Shown here: one piece after another, positions 1-8,142 of the stretch | How the letters are laid out: each line of letters opens with the position of its first letter | Numbering within the stretch: position 1 is the stretch's first letter | Notes under the pieces: model-generated | The model's input: the letters and a program-made list of their open reading frames with translations, nothing else | The model's database searches: none | What the model was told of the DNA's origin: nothing | Position numbers and translations under genes: made by a program | Assembly: GCA_964422925.1 (NCBI GenBank) | Contig: CAYRDC010000003.1 | Span: 1-64,000, forward strand | From: CAYRDC01 sp964422925 | GTDB lineage: Bacteria; Bacteroidota; Bacteroidia; Chitinophagales; S012-47 | Direction: 5' to 3' | DNA length: 64,000 bases

Positions 1-52
1 TATTGGTTATCTTTGAAACGATAATATATTTACAACATACTTACAAGTTGAA

Positions 53-712
53 TTGAGTGCGAATATTACGATAGCGAAAGATTCTAATGATATAACGAAA
101 CATATATCAGAAGTAGAAAATGGATTGAATTGTAACTGTTATTGTCTGGGATGCGGGAAACCATTAATTGCTGCTAACAACGGTAAAATCCAGGATTATC
201 ATTTCAAACACCAATCAAAAACGAAATGTGACGGCTCTCCTGAGACAGCGCTTCACTTATTGGCAAAACGAATAATTTCTGATGCAAATGAAATTTTCAT
301 TGATAGTGGAATTGGGGATAAGGGATATTTCAGATATGATAATGTCGAAATTGAGAAAAGCATCAACGGGATACGACCAGACATTCAGGTAATGGATTCC
401 GATGGAAATATATGGCTTATTGAATTAGCGGTTACACATTTTATTGATGATCAAAAACTTTCGATAATAAGAACAATGGGACTAAATTGTTTGGAAATTG
501 ATCTTAAAAATGTTGATAGAAATATAAAAATTGAACATCTAAAGAAAATTGTGCTCGATAAACCTGATTCTAGAAAGGTTTTGTATCCTGAAGAAAACCC
601 AAAAAATAATTATTCTAAATCTGGTTATTCATATCTAGAATGGATAATAGGGATCGGCTTTGTTTATTTAATAATATATCAAATACGAAATATATTTTTT
701 AAAAAACGTTAG
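53..712 (+). CDS. CoiA-like zinc-finger, putative PD-(D/E)XK nuclease with C-terminal membrane anchor
   Basis: The 219-residue protein starts with a CxxC...HxxH zinc-knuckle-like stretch (C31, C34, H50, H53), as in the N-terminus of competence-type CoiA proteins. It continues with a restriction-nuclease-like core: RPDIQV (D110), a turn, then WLIELAV (E124). The usual catalytic lysine is replaced (ExA), so activity is uncertain. A hydrophobic segment at about residues 194-216 followed by KKR suggests a membrane anchor, which is unusual for a nuclease. The only start in the open frame is TTG at 53; there is no ATG, and the frame is closed upstream by a stop at 14-16, so the gene is not truncated. 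It is AT-rich like the restriction-modification genes at 2-5 kb and unlike the rest of the window, which suggests acquisition. A defence or DNA-uptake role is inference only. Confidence 0.7.
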   Translation: MSANITIAKDSNDITKHISEVENGLNCNCYCLGCGKPLIAANNGKIQDYHFKHQSKTKCDGSPETALHLLAKRIISDANEIFIDSGIGDKGYFRYDNVEIEKSINGIRPDIQVMDSDGNIWLIELAVTHFIDDQKLSIIRTMGLNCLEIDLKNVDRNIKIEHLKKIVLDKPDSRKVLYPEENPKNNYSKSGYSYLEWIIGIGFVYLIIYQIRNIFFKKR

Positions 713-807
713 CTATTAATTACGTAAATGATTATTTGCGGCACAAATTAAAGAGTGGCAACATGAAAAGATCGTAAAGGGAAACCCAACATTTCTTAAA
801 CGAACTA

Positions 808-1458
808 CTATCCCCTCCCTCCAAACAACTTTTTAACCTCTGGCTGTTCGCGGTAAATAATAGCTGCCGCATCCATCACCTGCCGCACGTAGGACCACAT
901 ATCGTTCAGGGCCCGGACGCGCTGGGCGGTGCGGAGCACGCGCTGGCGCTTGAAAAGCTCCTGTTCCTTCTCGGCATCCAGCAGTTCATCGGCCCGGGTT
1001 TGCAGGTTGCTGATCTGGGCCGCGGTCATGCCCGCGGCCGTTAAGTCCGCCTGCCATTGCTGGGCCAGGGCATGGGCCACCAGCAGCTTCACCACCAGGC
1101 GCGAAGGGGTTCTTTTCAGGTTGCTCGGGTGGCCGAAATTCAATGTTTTCAGCTGCGGGCTGTCCGCGCCAAAGGCTTTTTGCACGTAATATTTCAGGTC
1201 GTCCAGGGCGTTGAGGCCGGCCTCGGATTCTTCATCCACTTTTCCGGTTAACTGGTTGAGTTCGTCCAGGATTTTTTCATCGGTGGGCTGCTGCACGGCC
1301 AGGTCAATGGCCTGCTGCCAGGCACTTTGCCAGGCCGGGCCGAACTGCGCGTCAAAGGCCGTGAAATCCGCCTCATGGTCCTGGTAATGCTGCAACATCA
1401 CCGAAGCCGTTTCTATGGCTTCGCTGTCGGGCATGTTGAAAATCCTTTTTTCGCTCAT
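808..1458 (-). CDS. Helical protein of unknown function
   Basis: I do not recognise this 216-residue protein. It has no signal peptide or membrane segment, is rich in Ala, Gln, Glu and Leu, and looks almost entirely alpha-helical. Residues of about 160-190 are charged and probably coiled. Its base composition matches the GC-rich chromosome rather than the AT-rich genes on either side. The ATG at 1458 follows immediately after the repeat array at 1513-1815, so the array lies in its upstream region. That adjacency raises the question of whether the protein and the array form a unit, but nothing in the protein, such as a helix-turn-helix or ribbon-helix-helix, directly shows DNA binding. Confidence 0.75.
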   Translation of the reverse strand: MSEKRIFNMPDSEAIETASVMLQHYQDHEADFTAFDAQFGPAWQSAWQQAIDLAVQQPTDEKILDELNQLTGKVDEESEAGLNALDDLKYYVQKAFGADSPQLKTLNFGHPSNLKRTPSRLVVKLLVAHALAQQWQADLTAAGMTAAQISNLQTRADELLDAEKEQELFKRQRVLRTAQRVRALNDMWSYVRQVMDAAAIIYREQPEVKKLFGGRG

Positions 1459-2017
1459 GGCTAATTATTTAGCGTGGGTCAGCAAGCGTTGAATTTTTTG
1501 CGGGACACTGACTGCGAGCTCCGGGATAGTGATTGCAAGTCTGTGTTAATGATTGCGAGTCCGCAGATGGTCATTGCGAGCTTACAGAAGGTGATTGCAA
1601 GTCCGAGATAATGGTTTCGAGTTTTCAGATGGTGATTGCGAGCTTTTGGATAATACTTTCGAGTGAAAACATTCACCATTCCTGTGCTCGCAATCAGCAT
1701 CGGTGATTTGCACGGACTATTTTCCGGCTCGCAACCAGTATCTCTAGGTTGCAGCGACCGTCTGAGGGCTTGCAACCGGTATCTGATTTCTGCATTCAGT
1801 GTCTTTTGGCTCGCAATCATTATCCGGGCGGTATTTTCCGGTGTTTTTTGTCTGACAACAGTTTCCCCGCGAAAACAAACATTGTCCGCGTGGGAAACCG
1901 GCCCGCGGTGCGGGCTCAGGGGCAGGGCCGGTTATACCGGCATGAGACATTGTGATTAAGTCGTGGAAAACCAGGGGGAGTCATTCATTGAGTACGATCA
2001 GATTGTTTAGTAATTTT
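1459..2017. other. Intergenic region holding the repeat array
   Basis: Outside the array at 1513-1815 I see no gene. The stretch 1816-2017 is GC-rich up to about 1945 and then becomes AT-rich, marking the left edge of the restriction-modification genes. Short open frames on both strands across 1479-1959 run through the repeats and have no recognisable product. Confidence 0.6.
1513..1815. repeat. Strand-switching array of about 21 bp repeats (8 direct + 7 inverted copies)
   Basis: The core TGCGAG (variants TGCAAG, TTCGAG) starts at 1513, 1534, 1554, 1575, 1596, 1616, 1637 and 1658, spaced 20-21 bp. After a centre near 1675 the core continues on the other strand as CTCGCA (variants CTTGCA, TTTGCA, GTTGCA, TCTGCA) at 1687, 1707, 1728, 1748, 1769, 1789 and 1810, again alternating 20 and 21 bp. 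The two halves are symmetric about 1675 to within two bases, so the region is one long imperfect palindrome with a motif about every two helical turns. Units share the pattern GATnnTGATTGCGAGC; spacers are degenerate. Short open frames here, with 7-residue periodicity, are a by-product of the repeat length. Confidence 0.85.
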
Positions 2018-3637
2018 ATGATTATGGATGTTCTGACGAAAGAACAAAGGAGAAAAAATATGCAGGCCATAAAAAGTTATGGCACTAAATGCGAAGTACT
2101 TTTAGCAAAAGCTCTTTGGAAGGAGGGGTTTAGGTATAGGAAAAATGATAAAACAGTTTTTGGGAAACCTGATCTGACTTTTAAGAAGTATAAGATTGCC
2201 GTTTTTGTTGACAGTGAATATTTTCACGGTAAAGACTGGGAAACAGAAAAATACAGAATTAAAAGCAACAGGGACTTTTGGTGGAAGAAAATTGAAGGTA
2301 ATATACAGCGAGATGCCCGGGTTAATGAAGAGCTTAAAAAAGATGGCTGGGAAGTAATCCGGTTTTGGAGTAAGGAGATAAAAGATAATTTGGACCATTG
2401 TGTGCAGGTCATAGCAGAAACAATCAATAGGAGGAGGATGAAGACCTACAGTGAATTAAAAAAGAGTCTTAGCATTGAAATAGACAATCATTTAAATGAC
2501 GGATTTGCCTCTCTTACTCATTATTGGCAAAATCATGAAAATGGAGGAAAAGATTATTATCTGGCTAAGGCAAGAGATTATCTGAATAGTGAAATTTTGC
2601 AATTAGCAGCGGACAGTGAAGAACTTTATATTCCGCTAAAGTTTGATGTTCCTTTTCCGCCTCCCGCGAACCCCGTTTTTACCTTTATTGATCTTTTTGC
2701 CGGAATTGGAGGTATAAGACTGGCATTCCAGAATGTTGGCGGGAAATGTGTGTTTTCAAGTGAATGGGACAAATTTGCGAAAAAAACGTACGAGGCGAAT
2801 TTTGGTGAAGTTCCATTTGGTGATATTACAAAAATATCAGAAGATAACATTCCGGAACACGACATATTATTAGCAGGCTTTCCGTGTCAGCCCTTTTCAA
2901 TTGCGGGTGTTTCGAAAAAAAATAGTTTGGGTAGAAAACACGGATTTCTTGATGAAACACAGGGTACTTTATTTTTTGATATTGCTCGAATATTAAAGAG
3001 GAAAAAGCCTAAGGCATTTATGCTTGAGAACGTAAAAAATTTAAAGGCACATGATAAAGGAAGAACTTTCGAGATTATACGTGATACACTAGATAGATTA
3101 GGTTATTCTATTCACTTTAAAGTATTGGATGGGAAACATTTTGTTCCTCAGCATCGTGAAAGAATTATAATTGTAGGTTTCAACCGAGAATTATTCATGG
3201 GAAATGAAAATTTTGAATTTCCTGTATTGCCTAAACCCAAAAGAGTGATTCGAGATATTTTAGAAGAAAATCCCGATCCAAAATATACATTATCTGATAA
3301 ACTTTGGAATTATTTACAAGATTATGCTGCTAAGCATAAAGCTAAAGGTAATGGATTTGGATTTGGTTTAACTAATTTAGATGGAATTTCAAGAACTTTA
3401 AGTGCAAGATATTATAAGGATGGCGCTGAAATTCTTATTCCACAAAACGGAATGAATCCAAGACGCTTAACTCCAAGAGAATGTGCTAGACTTCAGGGAT
3501 TTCCTGACAATTTCATAATTCCTGTTTCCGATAATCAAGCTTATCGTCAGTTTGGGAACTCGGTAGTGGTCCCATTAATGCAAGCTATTGCCAAACAAAT
3601 AGTCAAAGTAATTTATGTAAGTAATGAATCTAGCTAG
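2018..3637 (+). CDS. Fused Vsr-type mismatch endonuclease and C5-cytosine DNA methyltransferase
   Basis: One chain carries two enzymes. Residues 1 to about 140 are a very-short-patch-repair (Vsr) endonuclease, which nicks next to T:G mismatches left by deaminated 5-methylcytosine: RRKNM start motif, E26, GKPD (D52), the VFVD-x5-H site (D65, H70) and the RDFWWKKIEGN helix. The zinc-binding CxH motif of E. coli Vsr is absent. From about residue 220 a full cytosine-C5 methyltransferase follows: motif I FIDLFAGIGG (F223 on), motif IV GFPCQPFS (catalytic C290), motif VI ENVKNL, motif VIII QHRERI, and RRLTPRECARLQGFPD with QFGNSV at the end. ATG 2018 (or 2024) is chosen because Vsr homology starts there; a GTG at 1952 opens the same frame. 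The stop overlaps the next gene by 14 bp. AT-rich, probably horizontally acquired. Confidence 0.93.
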   Translation: MIMDVLTKEQRRKNMQAIKSYGTKCEVLLAKALWKEGFRYRKNDKTVFGKPDLTFKKYKIAVFVDSEYFHGKDWETEKYRIKSNRDFWWKKIEGNIQRDARVNEELKKDGWEVIRFWSKEIKDNLDHCVQVIAETINRRRMKTYSELKKSLSIEIDNHLNDGFASLTHYWQNHENGGKDYYLAKARDYLNSEILQLAADSEELYIPLKFDVPFPPPANPVFTFIDLFAGIGGIRLAFQNVGGKCVFSSEWDKFAKKTYEANFGEVPFGDITKISEDNIPEHDILLAGFPCQPFSIAGVSKKNSLGRKHGFLDETQGTLFFDIARILKRKKPKAFMLENVKNLKAHDKGRTFEIIRDTLDRLGYSIHFKVLDGKHFVPQHRERIIIVGFNRELFMGNENFEFPVLPKPKRVIRDILEENPDPKYTLSDKLWNYLQDYAAKHKAKGNGFGFGLTNLDGISRTLSARYYKDGAEILIPQNGMNPRRLTPRECARLQGFPDNFIIPVSDNQAYRQFGNSVVVPLMQAIAKQIVKVIYVSNESS

Positions 3638-4946
3638 CTTAAAGAGTTTGTTAATAAAACAGGGCTGTAAGCTTATTTATGTAAAAAAGTTATCTCCAAA
3701 TGACAATTCAAAAAATCAAGTTTACTTGGGAGGTAACTGGGATATTTTGAACATTTTACCCATTTCAAGCATTGAAACTGTACCTGCTGGTAATTGGAGA
3801 AAAGAAAGATTTAAAGCATATATAAATTTCTCATGGATCACTGAAAATGGACTAATTTCGAAAGCCCCGCATGCTAAATTAATTTTATATCCAAAATATC
3901 CTGAAGTTAGATTTTCTGGATTTCTAAAGGGATCAAGAGAAGCACCATCATTTTTAATGAATCAAAGGCTTCCTAATAGAGTTTTGTTTATTTCAATAAA
4001 TATTCAAGGTGAGATTTTAGGTTATGTTAGCCATCCAGAATCACAGATCGCAAAAGAATTTGATGAAGAGAAAGAGCTTGAAAAGCATGGAGTATTCCAT
4101 GTTATAAATATTTCCCAACGGAAGGATAGTAAGTATGTTTTATTACAACAGTTAAAGAGAATACATCAGCTTGATTGGATTACCGCAAAACGACTAGACA
4201 AGCATGGGAATATAGTGCCATGTAAATCGTCTAATTGTGGTGGATATACTCTGGAGGCTGAGCTAGGTATTACACCGAATGGCTATTCGAAACCAGATTT
4301 TTTGGGATGGGAAATCAAGCAGTTTAGAGTAAATAAATTGAATAAGTTAGGTTCTTCTATTATTACATTAATGACACCTGAGCCTACTGGGGGAATTTAT
4401 CAGAAGTACGGTGTTGAATATTTTGTAAGGAAATATGGATATATCGATAGAATGGGGCGTCCTGATAGAATGAATTTTGGAGGTATTCATAGATATGGTA
4501 TAGAGAATAAATCAACTAAGCTAAAATTACAATTAATTGGATTTGATGTGGATAATGGCAAAATAAGAAATTCTGATGGGAGGATTGTTTTAATTGATAA
4601 GAAGGATGAAGAGGTAGCTTCGTGGAGTTTTTCCTCTTTATTATTGCATTGGAATCGTAAGCATAATAAAGCGTGTTATGTACCTTGCTTAATGAAAACT
4701 AATGGCATTAAGAAATATAAGTATGGGAATAAAGTTATTCTTTGTACAGGAACAGATTTTCAGTTATTTCTTTCTCAAATAACAAGGGGAAATATTTATT
4801 ATGACCCTGGAATTAAATTGGAAAACTTATCAGATAAGCCCAAAGTAAAAAGAAGAAATCAGTTTAGAATAAAATCATTGTACATACCAGATATATATAA
4901 ACATAGCTATATAATCGATCTAGATGATAATTCATTTAATGATTAG
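3624..4946 (+). CDS. MvaI/BcnI-family type II restriction endonuclease
   Basis: This 440-residue protein cleaves DNA as the partner of the upstream methyltransferase. The MvaI/BcnI catalytic signature is visible: GGYTLEAELGI (E211), then SKPDFLGWEIK (D225, E230, K232), the E...PD...ExK arrangement of that family. The N-terminal 170 residues, with several Trp- and Gly-rich strands, are probably substrate recognition. MvaI and BcnI cut within CCWGG and CCSGG, and a Vsr-linked Dcm-like methyltransferase also points to CCWGG, so a CCNGG-type site is predicted. The characterised MvaI and BcnI partners are N4-cytosine methyltransferases, so a C5 enzyme here is a different pairing. ATG 3624 lies inside the end of the methyltransferase gene, giving translational coupling. 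AT-rich. Confidence 0.88.
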   Translation: MNLASLKSLLIKQGCKLIYVKKLSPNDNSKNQVYLGGNWDILNILPISSIETVPAGNWRKERFKAYINFSWITENGLISKAPHAKLILYPKYPEVRFSGFLKGSREAPSFLMNQRLPNRVLFISINIQGEILGYVSHPESQIAKEFDEEKELEKHGVFHVINISQRKDSKYVLLQQLKRIHQLDWITAKRLDKHGNIVPCKSSNCGGYTLEAELGITPNGYSKPDFLGWEIKQFRVNKLNKLGSSIITLMTPEPTGGIYQKYGVEYFVRKYGYIDRMGRPDRMNFGGIHRYGIENKSTKLKLQLIGFDVDNGKIRNSDGRIVLIDKKDEEVASWSFSSLLLHWNRKHNKACYVPCLMKTNGIKKYKYGNKVILCTGTDFQLFLSQITRGNIYYDPGIKLENLSDKPKVKRRNQFRIKSLYIPDIYKHSYIIDLDDNSFND

Positions 4947-5130
4947 TATGAAGTAACGATAAAATATTTAGCTAGTCTGAAGGAAGAAATTAGTATAAAT
5001 CCGGCTAATGTCAATATGCTTATTGGTTGAAATAGTTAACATGAAACATCTTGGTATTATCAGAATAATATAATATCAATTGACAATAACAGCAGGATTG
5101 AATACTGATTAGAAAAATCACAAAATTCAT

Positions 5131-6717
5131 CTATTTTACCCACTTCCCCAGGAACGTTCCACATTTCAGCAGGTACATGCCCGGGGGCAGCTGCTCCACG
5201 GGGATCACGGCCGTGTGGCCGGTGAGGGTGCCCCGGCCCAGGCGCTGCCCGTTCAGTGACAGGATTTCCCAGGTTTTGCCTTCATATCCTTCCGGCAGGC
5301 GGAGGTACAGCCTGTCGCTGGCCGGGACGGGGTAGAGGGCGGGTTTTGTGGCTTGCTGCCCGGCATCCAGCCCCGTGAAACCGGGGTCCATGCGGGCCAC
5401 CCAGGCGTCCCAGCTGCCGGTGCTCTGGTGCGGGCCGTCCAGGTTCAGCTGCCCGGAAAACACCCCGAACAGGTGAACCCGTCCCAGGGTATGGCGCACG
5501 CCCCACACCCTTTCCATGCCGGGGAAGTCCCAGGTGGTGTGGTACAGCAGGTTCCCGTCCGTGTCCAGGCGGGTGAACAGGATCATGCCGTCCGCGCTGG
5601 TGAGCGACAGGGTGTCGAAGGTGCCGGTGTCTTTAAAATGTATGGCGTACCAGATTTCCCCGTTGGGCAGGGCGTCCACAAAGCCGCTGTGCGTGGCGGC
5701 CGGGGTGGCCACGTCCTTGTGCCAGCGGTAGCTGCCCGCGGGGCTGAAGCAGGCCAGCGCGGTGTTGATACTCTGCGAAGTATCGAGGTCCACCCCGCTG
5801 ATGGTGCATGCCTTGAAATAAAAGAAGGTCACCAGCCAGTCGCCAGTCAGCGGGTTGCGGGCCAGGTCGAGGGGTTCGTCCAGGCCGGGCCCGCCCCAGG
5901 AAAAGGCCAGCACGGGGTTCCAGCTGTTGTCGAGTTCCAGCAGGAAAACATCCTTGCCGCCCGCGGAAATCAATTGCTGGCTGCCCAGCTGCACCGTGTC
6001 GGAGAAAAACCCGGTGAGCCAGATATTGCCCTGCGGGTCGAAGCGCACGCGGTAGGCGCGGTCATCGCTGTTGCCGCCAAAGGATTTCACCTGCAGGGCA
6101 TTGCCGGCCGTGTCGAAGCGGGCCAGGAAAAAATCGCGGAAACCGCTGATGAGCTGTTTGGTCCCGAAATCAGCTGTATCGCCCGACTGCCCCACCATGT
6201 AGAGCGAGCCGTTGTGGTATTGGAGGTCGTAGCCGATGTCGCTGGCGGCCCCGCCAAAGTTCTTTGCCCAGAGCAGCTGCCCCGAGGCGCTGTATTTCAC
6301 GAGGAAAATGTCGCTGAACCCGTGGGTGAGCAGGGTGGTGCCGCCCACGCGGAAGGTGTCGGTCATCAGCCCGCACACATACACGTTGCCCGCGTCATCA
6401 ATGGCCAGGGCGTCCCCGCGGCTGTAGGAGCCGCTGTTTTCGTGCACGGTCCACAGGCAGGAGCCGCTGGCGGCATATTTGGTCAGGAACATGTTCTGCG
6501 CCCCGGTGGACGGCTGCAGGCTGCCGCAGACGGTGGCCGAATCGCGCACCCCGCCCGTCAGCAGTACGGCCCCGTCCGAAGGGTCAATGCCCATTTCTAT
6601 GGCAAAATCGTAATCGGGGCTCCCGAAGGTGTTCACCCAGTCCCAGGTCTGGGCGCGGAGAGCGGAAGGGATGAATTGCGACATGGCAAACAAGGCAGCC
6701 AGGGTTGCTGATTTCAT
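5131..6717 (-). CDS. Secreted SBBP-type beta-propeller protein with T9SS type A sorting tail
   Basis: The 528-residue protein begins with a Sec signal peptide (about residues 1-22, ending in LRAQ). It continues as repeated blades of about 50 residues with motifs such as SASGQLLWAKNFGG, DAAGNVYVCG and DPQGNIWLTG, typical of SBBP (beta-propeller) repeats. The last 75 residues, from ALYPVPASDRLYLRLPEG to PGMYLLKCG, are a Por-secretion type A C-terminal domain that directs T9SS export and surface attachment. It is single and convergent with the restriction gene. A -7 box lies at 6767-6774. Function is unknown beyond surface exposure. Confidence 0.88.
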   Translation of the reverse strand: MKSATLAALFAMSQFIPSALRAQTWDWVNTFGSPDYDFAIEMGIDPSDGAVLLTGGVRDSATVCGSLQPSTGAQNMFLTKYAASGSCLWTVHENSGSYSRGDALAIDDAGNVYVCGLMTDTFRVGGTTLLTHGFSDIFLVKYSASGQLLWAKNFGGAASDIGYDLQYHNGSLYMVGQSGDTADFGTKQLISGFRDFFLARFDTAGNALQVKSFGGNSDDRAYRVRFDPQGNIWLTGFFSDTVQLGSQQLISAGGKDVFLLELDNSWNPVLAFSWGGPGLDEPLDLARNPLTGDWLVTFFYFKACTISGVDLDTSQSINTALACFSPAGSYRWHKDVATPAATHSGFVDALPNGEIWYAIHFKDTGTFDTLSLTSADGMILFTRLDTDGNLLYHTTWDFPGMERVWGVRHTLGRVHLFGVFSGQLNLDGPHQSTGSWDAWVARMDPGFTGLDAGQQATKPALYPVPASDRLYLRLPEGYEGKTWEILSLNGQRLGRGTLTGHTAVIPVEQLPPGMYLLKCGTFLGKWVK

Positions 6718-6766
6718 AGCGGTGGATTTTTTTACGGTTATTGGCCCGGATAAATCAGGTTACAGA

Positions 6767-6774
6767 CAAATATA
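6767..6774 (-). promoter_or_regulatory. -7 box TATATTTG for the SBBP gene
   Basis: The minus strand reads TATATTTG, an exact match to the Bacteroidota -7 consensus TAnnTTTG, 49 bp upstream of the ATG at 6717. A 7 bp-arm hairpin (6782-6799, loop ACCG) lies just upstream. No clear TTTG -33 element sits at the expected spacing. Confidence 0.45.
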
Positions 6775-6836
6775 AGGGTTTTTCCGGCACCGGCCGGAAG
6801 GCAAAAAAGGTTGCGGTGCAGAAGATTATGAATTTC

Positions 6837-6864
6837 GAATGATGAATGATGAATGATGAATGAT
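6837..6864. repeat. Heptanucleotide tandem repeat (GAATGAT)x4
   Basis: Four perfect head-to-tail copies of GAATGAT lie 409 bp before the NYN gene. The same unit recurs in a longer tract at 7937-8011 on the other side of that gene. Confidence 0.85.
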
Positions 6865-7175
6865 GAAGTATGTGCTTAAGCTCCGGTTTGATGTCCGGGT
6901 TGTTTTGTTCCTTCTTCGGTTCGGAGTCTGCTATTCAAAAGGAATGCCGTGTGACGGATATTATGAGAAAGTTGGTTGCCGGGGTTCGTGTGGTGAGGGC
7001 CTGGAGATGGTTTCCGTCAGAACCGGTTGGGGGATGGCAGGCATGCGGCATGCAAATATTTCTTAAATGGCACCATCAATTCAGGCTGTATGGCATATTT
7101 TAGTACTTTGATATTTTGACCAGTGGCCGGGAAATGGAATAGTGGGATGTGTCTGTAGAAGGGATAAAAAAGGAA

Positions 7176-7216
7176 ACGCTCCTTTCGGAGCGTCAGACCG
7201 GAGATGCTATCTCCGG
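7176..7216. repeat. Twin stem-loops upstream of the NYN gene
   Basis: Two perfect hairpins stand side by side: ACGCTCC-TTTC-GGAGCGT (7176-7193) and CCGGAGAT-GCT-ATCTCCGG (7198-7216). They end 56 bp before the ATG of the NYN gene. No T-tract follows, so they are not ordinary terminators; they could be a REP-like element or a 5' leader structure. Confidence 0.7.
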
Positions 7217-7272
7217 TGATGTTACTGTTGCAAAAGTAGTAATTCTCACTTATAAAAACAATACTTCCCGCA

Positions 7273-7884
7273 ATGAAGGAAAGGGTCATTGTTTACGTGG
7301 ATGGATTCAATCTATATTTTGGCTTGTTGGAAGCCGGATTTGACAGGTACAAATGGTTGAATATAGAAGGACTTGTACAGAGTATCTTAAAACCCGACCA
7401 GCAGTTAGTCAGTATCAGGTATTTTACAAGTCGTGTCAGCAATGATCCTGATAAGCAGAAACGGCAATCAATTTACATTGAGGCGCTTGAAACAACAGGA
7501 ATCAAAATATATTACGGGCATTACCAAAGGAGTAAGATTGAATGCAGGCGTTGTGGCAATGTATGGGCCACATATAATGAAAAGAAAACGGATGTGAACA
7601 TAGCCACGCAAATGCTGGTTGATGCATATCTTGACCGGTTTGATATGGCCATGCTCCTGTCGGGCGACACAGACCTGGTTCCGCCCATCAAAGCGGTACA
7701 TGAATACTTTAAAGGCAAAAGGGTTTTTGTTGCCTTTCCCCCGAAGCGCTTCAATAGCTCTGTGGCAATGGTTGCCAGGGGACATATGATTATTGGCAGG
7801 AAAAAGCTGCGTGATAACCAGTTCAGACAAACCATTGTGAAACCCGATGGATTTGTTTTAAAGAAGCCAAGGGAATGGCAGTAA
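7273..7884 (+). CDS. NYN domain (LabA/DUF88-type) putative ribonuclease
   Basis: The 203-residue protein is a PIN-like NYN nuclease, a fold that cleaves RNA with acidic residues and a metal ion. The conserved acids are visible in order: VIVYVDGFNLYFG (D10, N13), EKKTDVNIATQMLVDAY (D107, D118) and MLLSGDTDLVPPI (D132, D134). A single CRRC pair (C91, C94) between them may bind a metal or stabilise the fold. The gene stands alone, is more AT-rich than the surrounding chromosome, and is bracketed by GAATGAT repeats and hairpins, which suggests an inserted cassette. Cellular target unknown; roles in RNA turnover or phage defence are both possible for this family. Confidence 0.9.
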   Translation: MKERVIVYVDGFNLYFGLLEAGFDRYKWLNIEGLVQSILKPDQQLVSIRYFTSRVSNDPDKQKRQSIYIEALETTGIKIYYGHYQRSKIECRRCGNVWATYNEKKTDVNIATQMLVDAYLDRFDMAMLLSGDTDLVPPIKAVHEYFKGKRVFVAFPPKRFNSSVAMVARGHMIIGRKKLRDNQFRQTIVKPDGFVLKKPREWQ

Positions 7885-7936
7885 ATACCTCATTCCTTCA
7901 GAAATGCATGGCCGGTATAATAAATTGGTGGAGAGT

Positions 7937-8011
7937 GTTGAATGTTGAATGTCGAATTGCAAATGATGAATAATGAATAATGAATGATGAATGATGAATG
8001 ATGAATGATGA
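7937..8011. repeat. Heptanucleotide tandem repeat tract
   Basis: Three GTTGAAT-like units (7937-7957) are followed, after five bases, by seven units of ATGATGA or ATAATGA (7963-8011). The unit is the same 7-mer family as at 6837-6864 in shifted phase. Translated short frames here show strings of Ile, His and Phe that only reflect the repeat. Confidence 0.85.
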
Positions 8012-8142
8012 AGGGCCGGCACCAGACAGCTAAAAGCCAAAACCTGCCTCCGCCAGGGCTATGGCTGGCAACAGCCAACAGCTAAAAACTAAAACCCAAC
8101 GACTCTCAAAAATTTGGTGCAGCGCAACAGAAACCGGCCGGG

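Larger units (their letters stand above)
6718..7272. other. Intergenic region with heptamer repeat and hairpins
   Basis: This 555 bp stretch holds the SBBP promoter, a four-unit GAATGAT tandem repeat (6837-6864) and twin hairpins (7176-7216) next to the NYN gene. Small open frames between 6860 and 7290 have no homology that I recognise and no coherent codon use, so I call nothing there. Confidence 0.6.

Noticed and set aside
1513..1815. CRISPR array
   Set aside because: Repeats are too short and degenerate, spacers are not unique units of constant length, the orientation flips, and no cas genes are present.
1479..1959. Short open frames with 7-residue periodicity
   Set aside because: The periodicity comes from the 21 bp DNA repeats; the same pattern appears on both strands and no start signal is present.
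5353..6711. 452-codon open frame on the plus strand
   Set aside because: It is fully antisense to the SBBP/T9SS gene, has low-complexity Gly/Val/Ala/His composition typical of GC-rich shadow frames, and matches no family.
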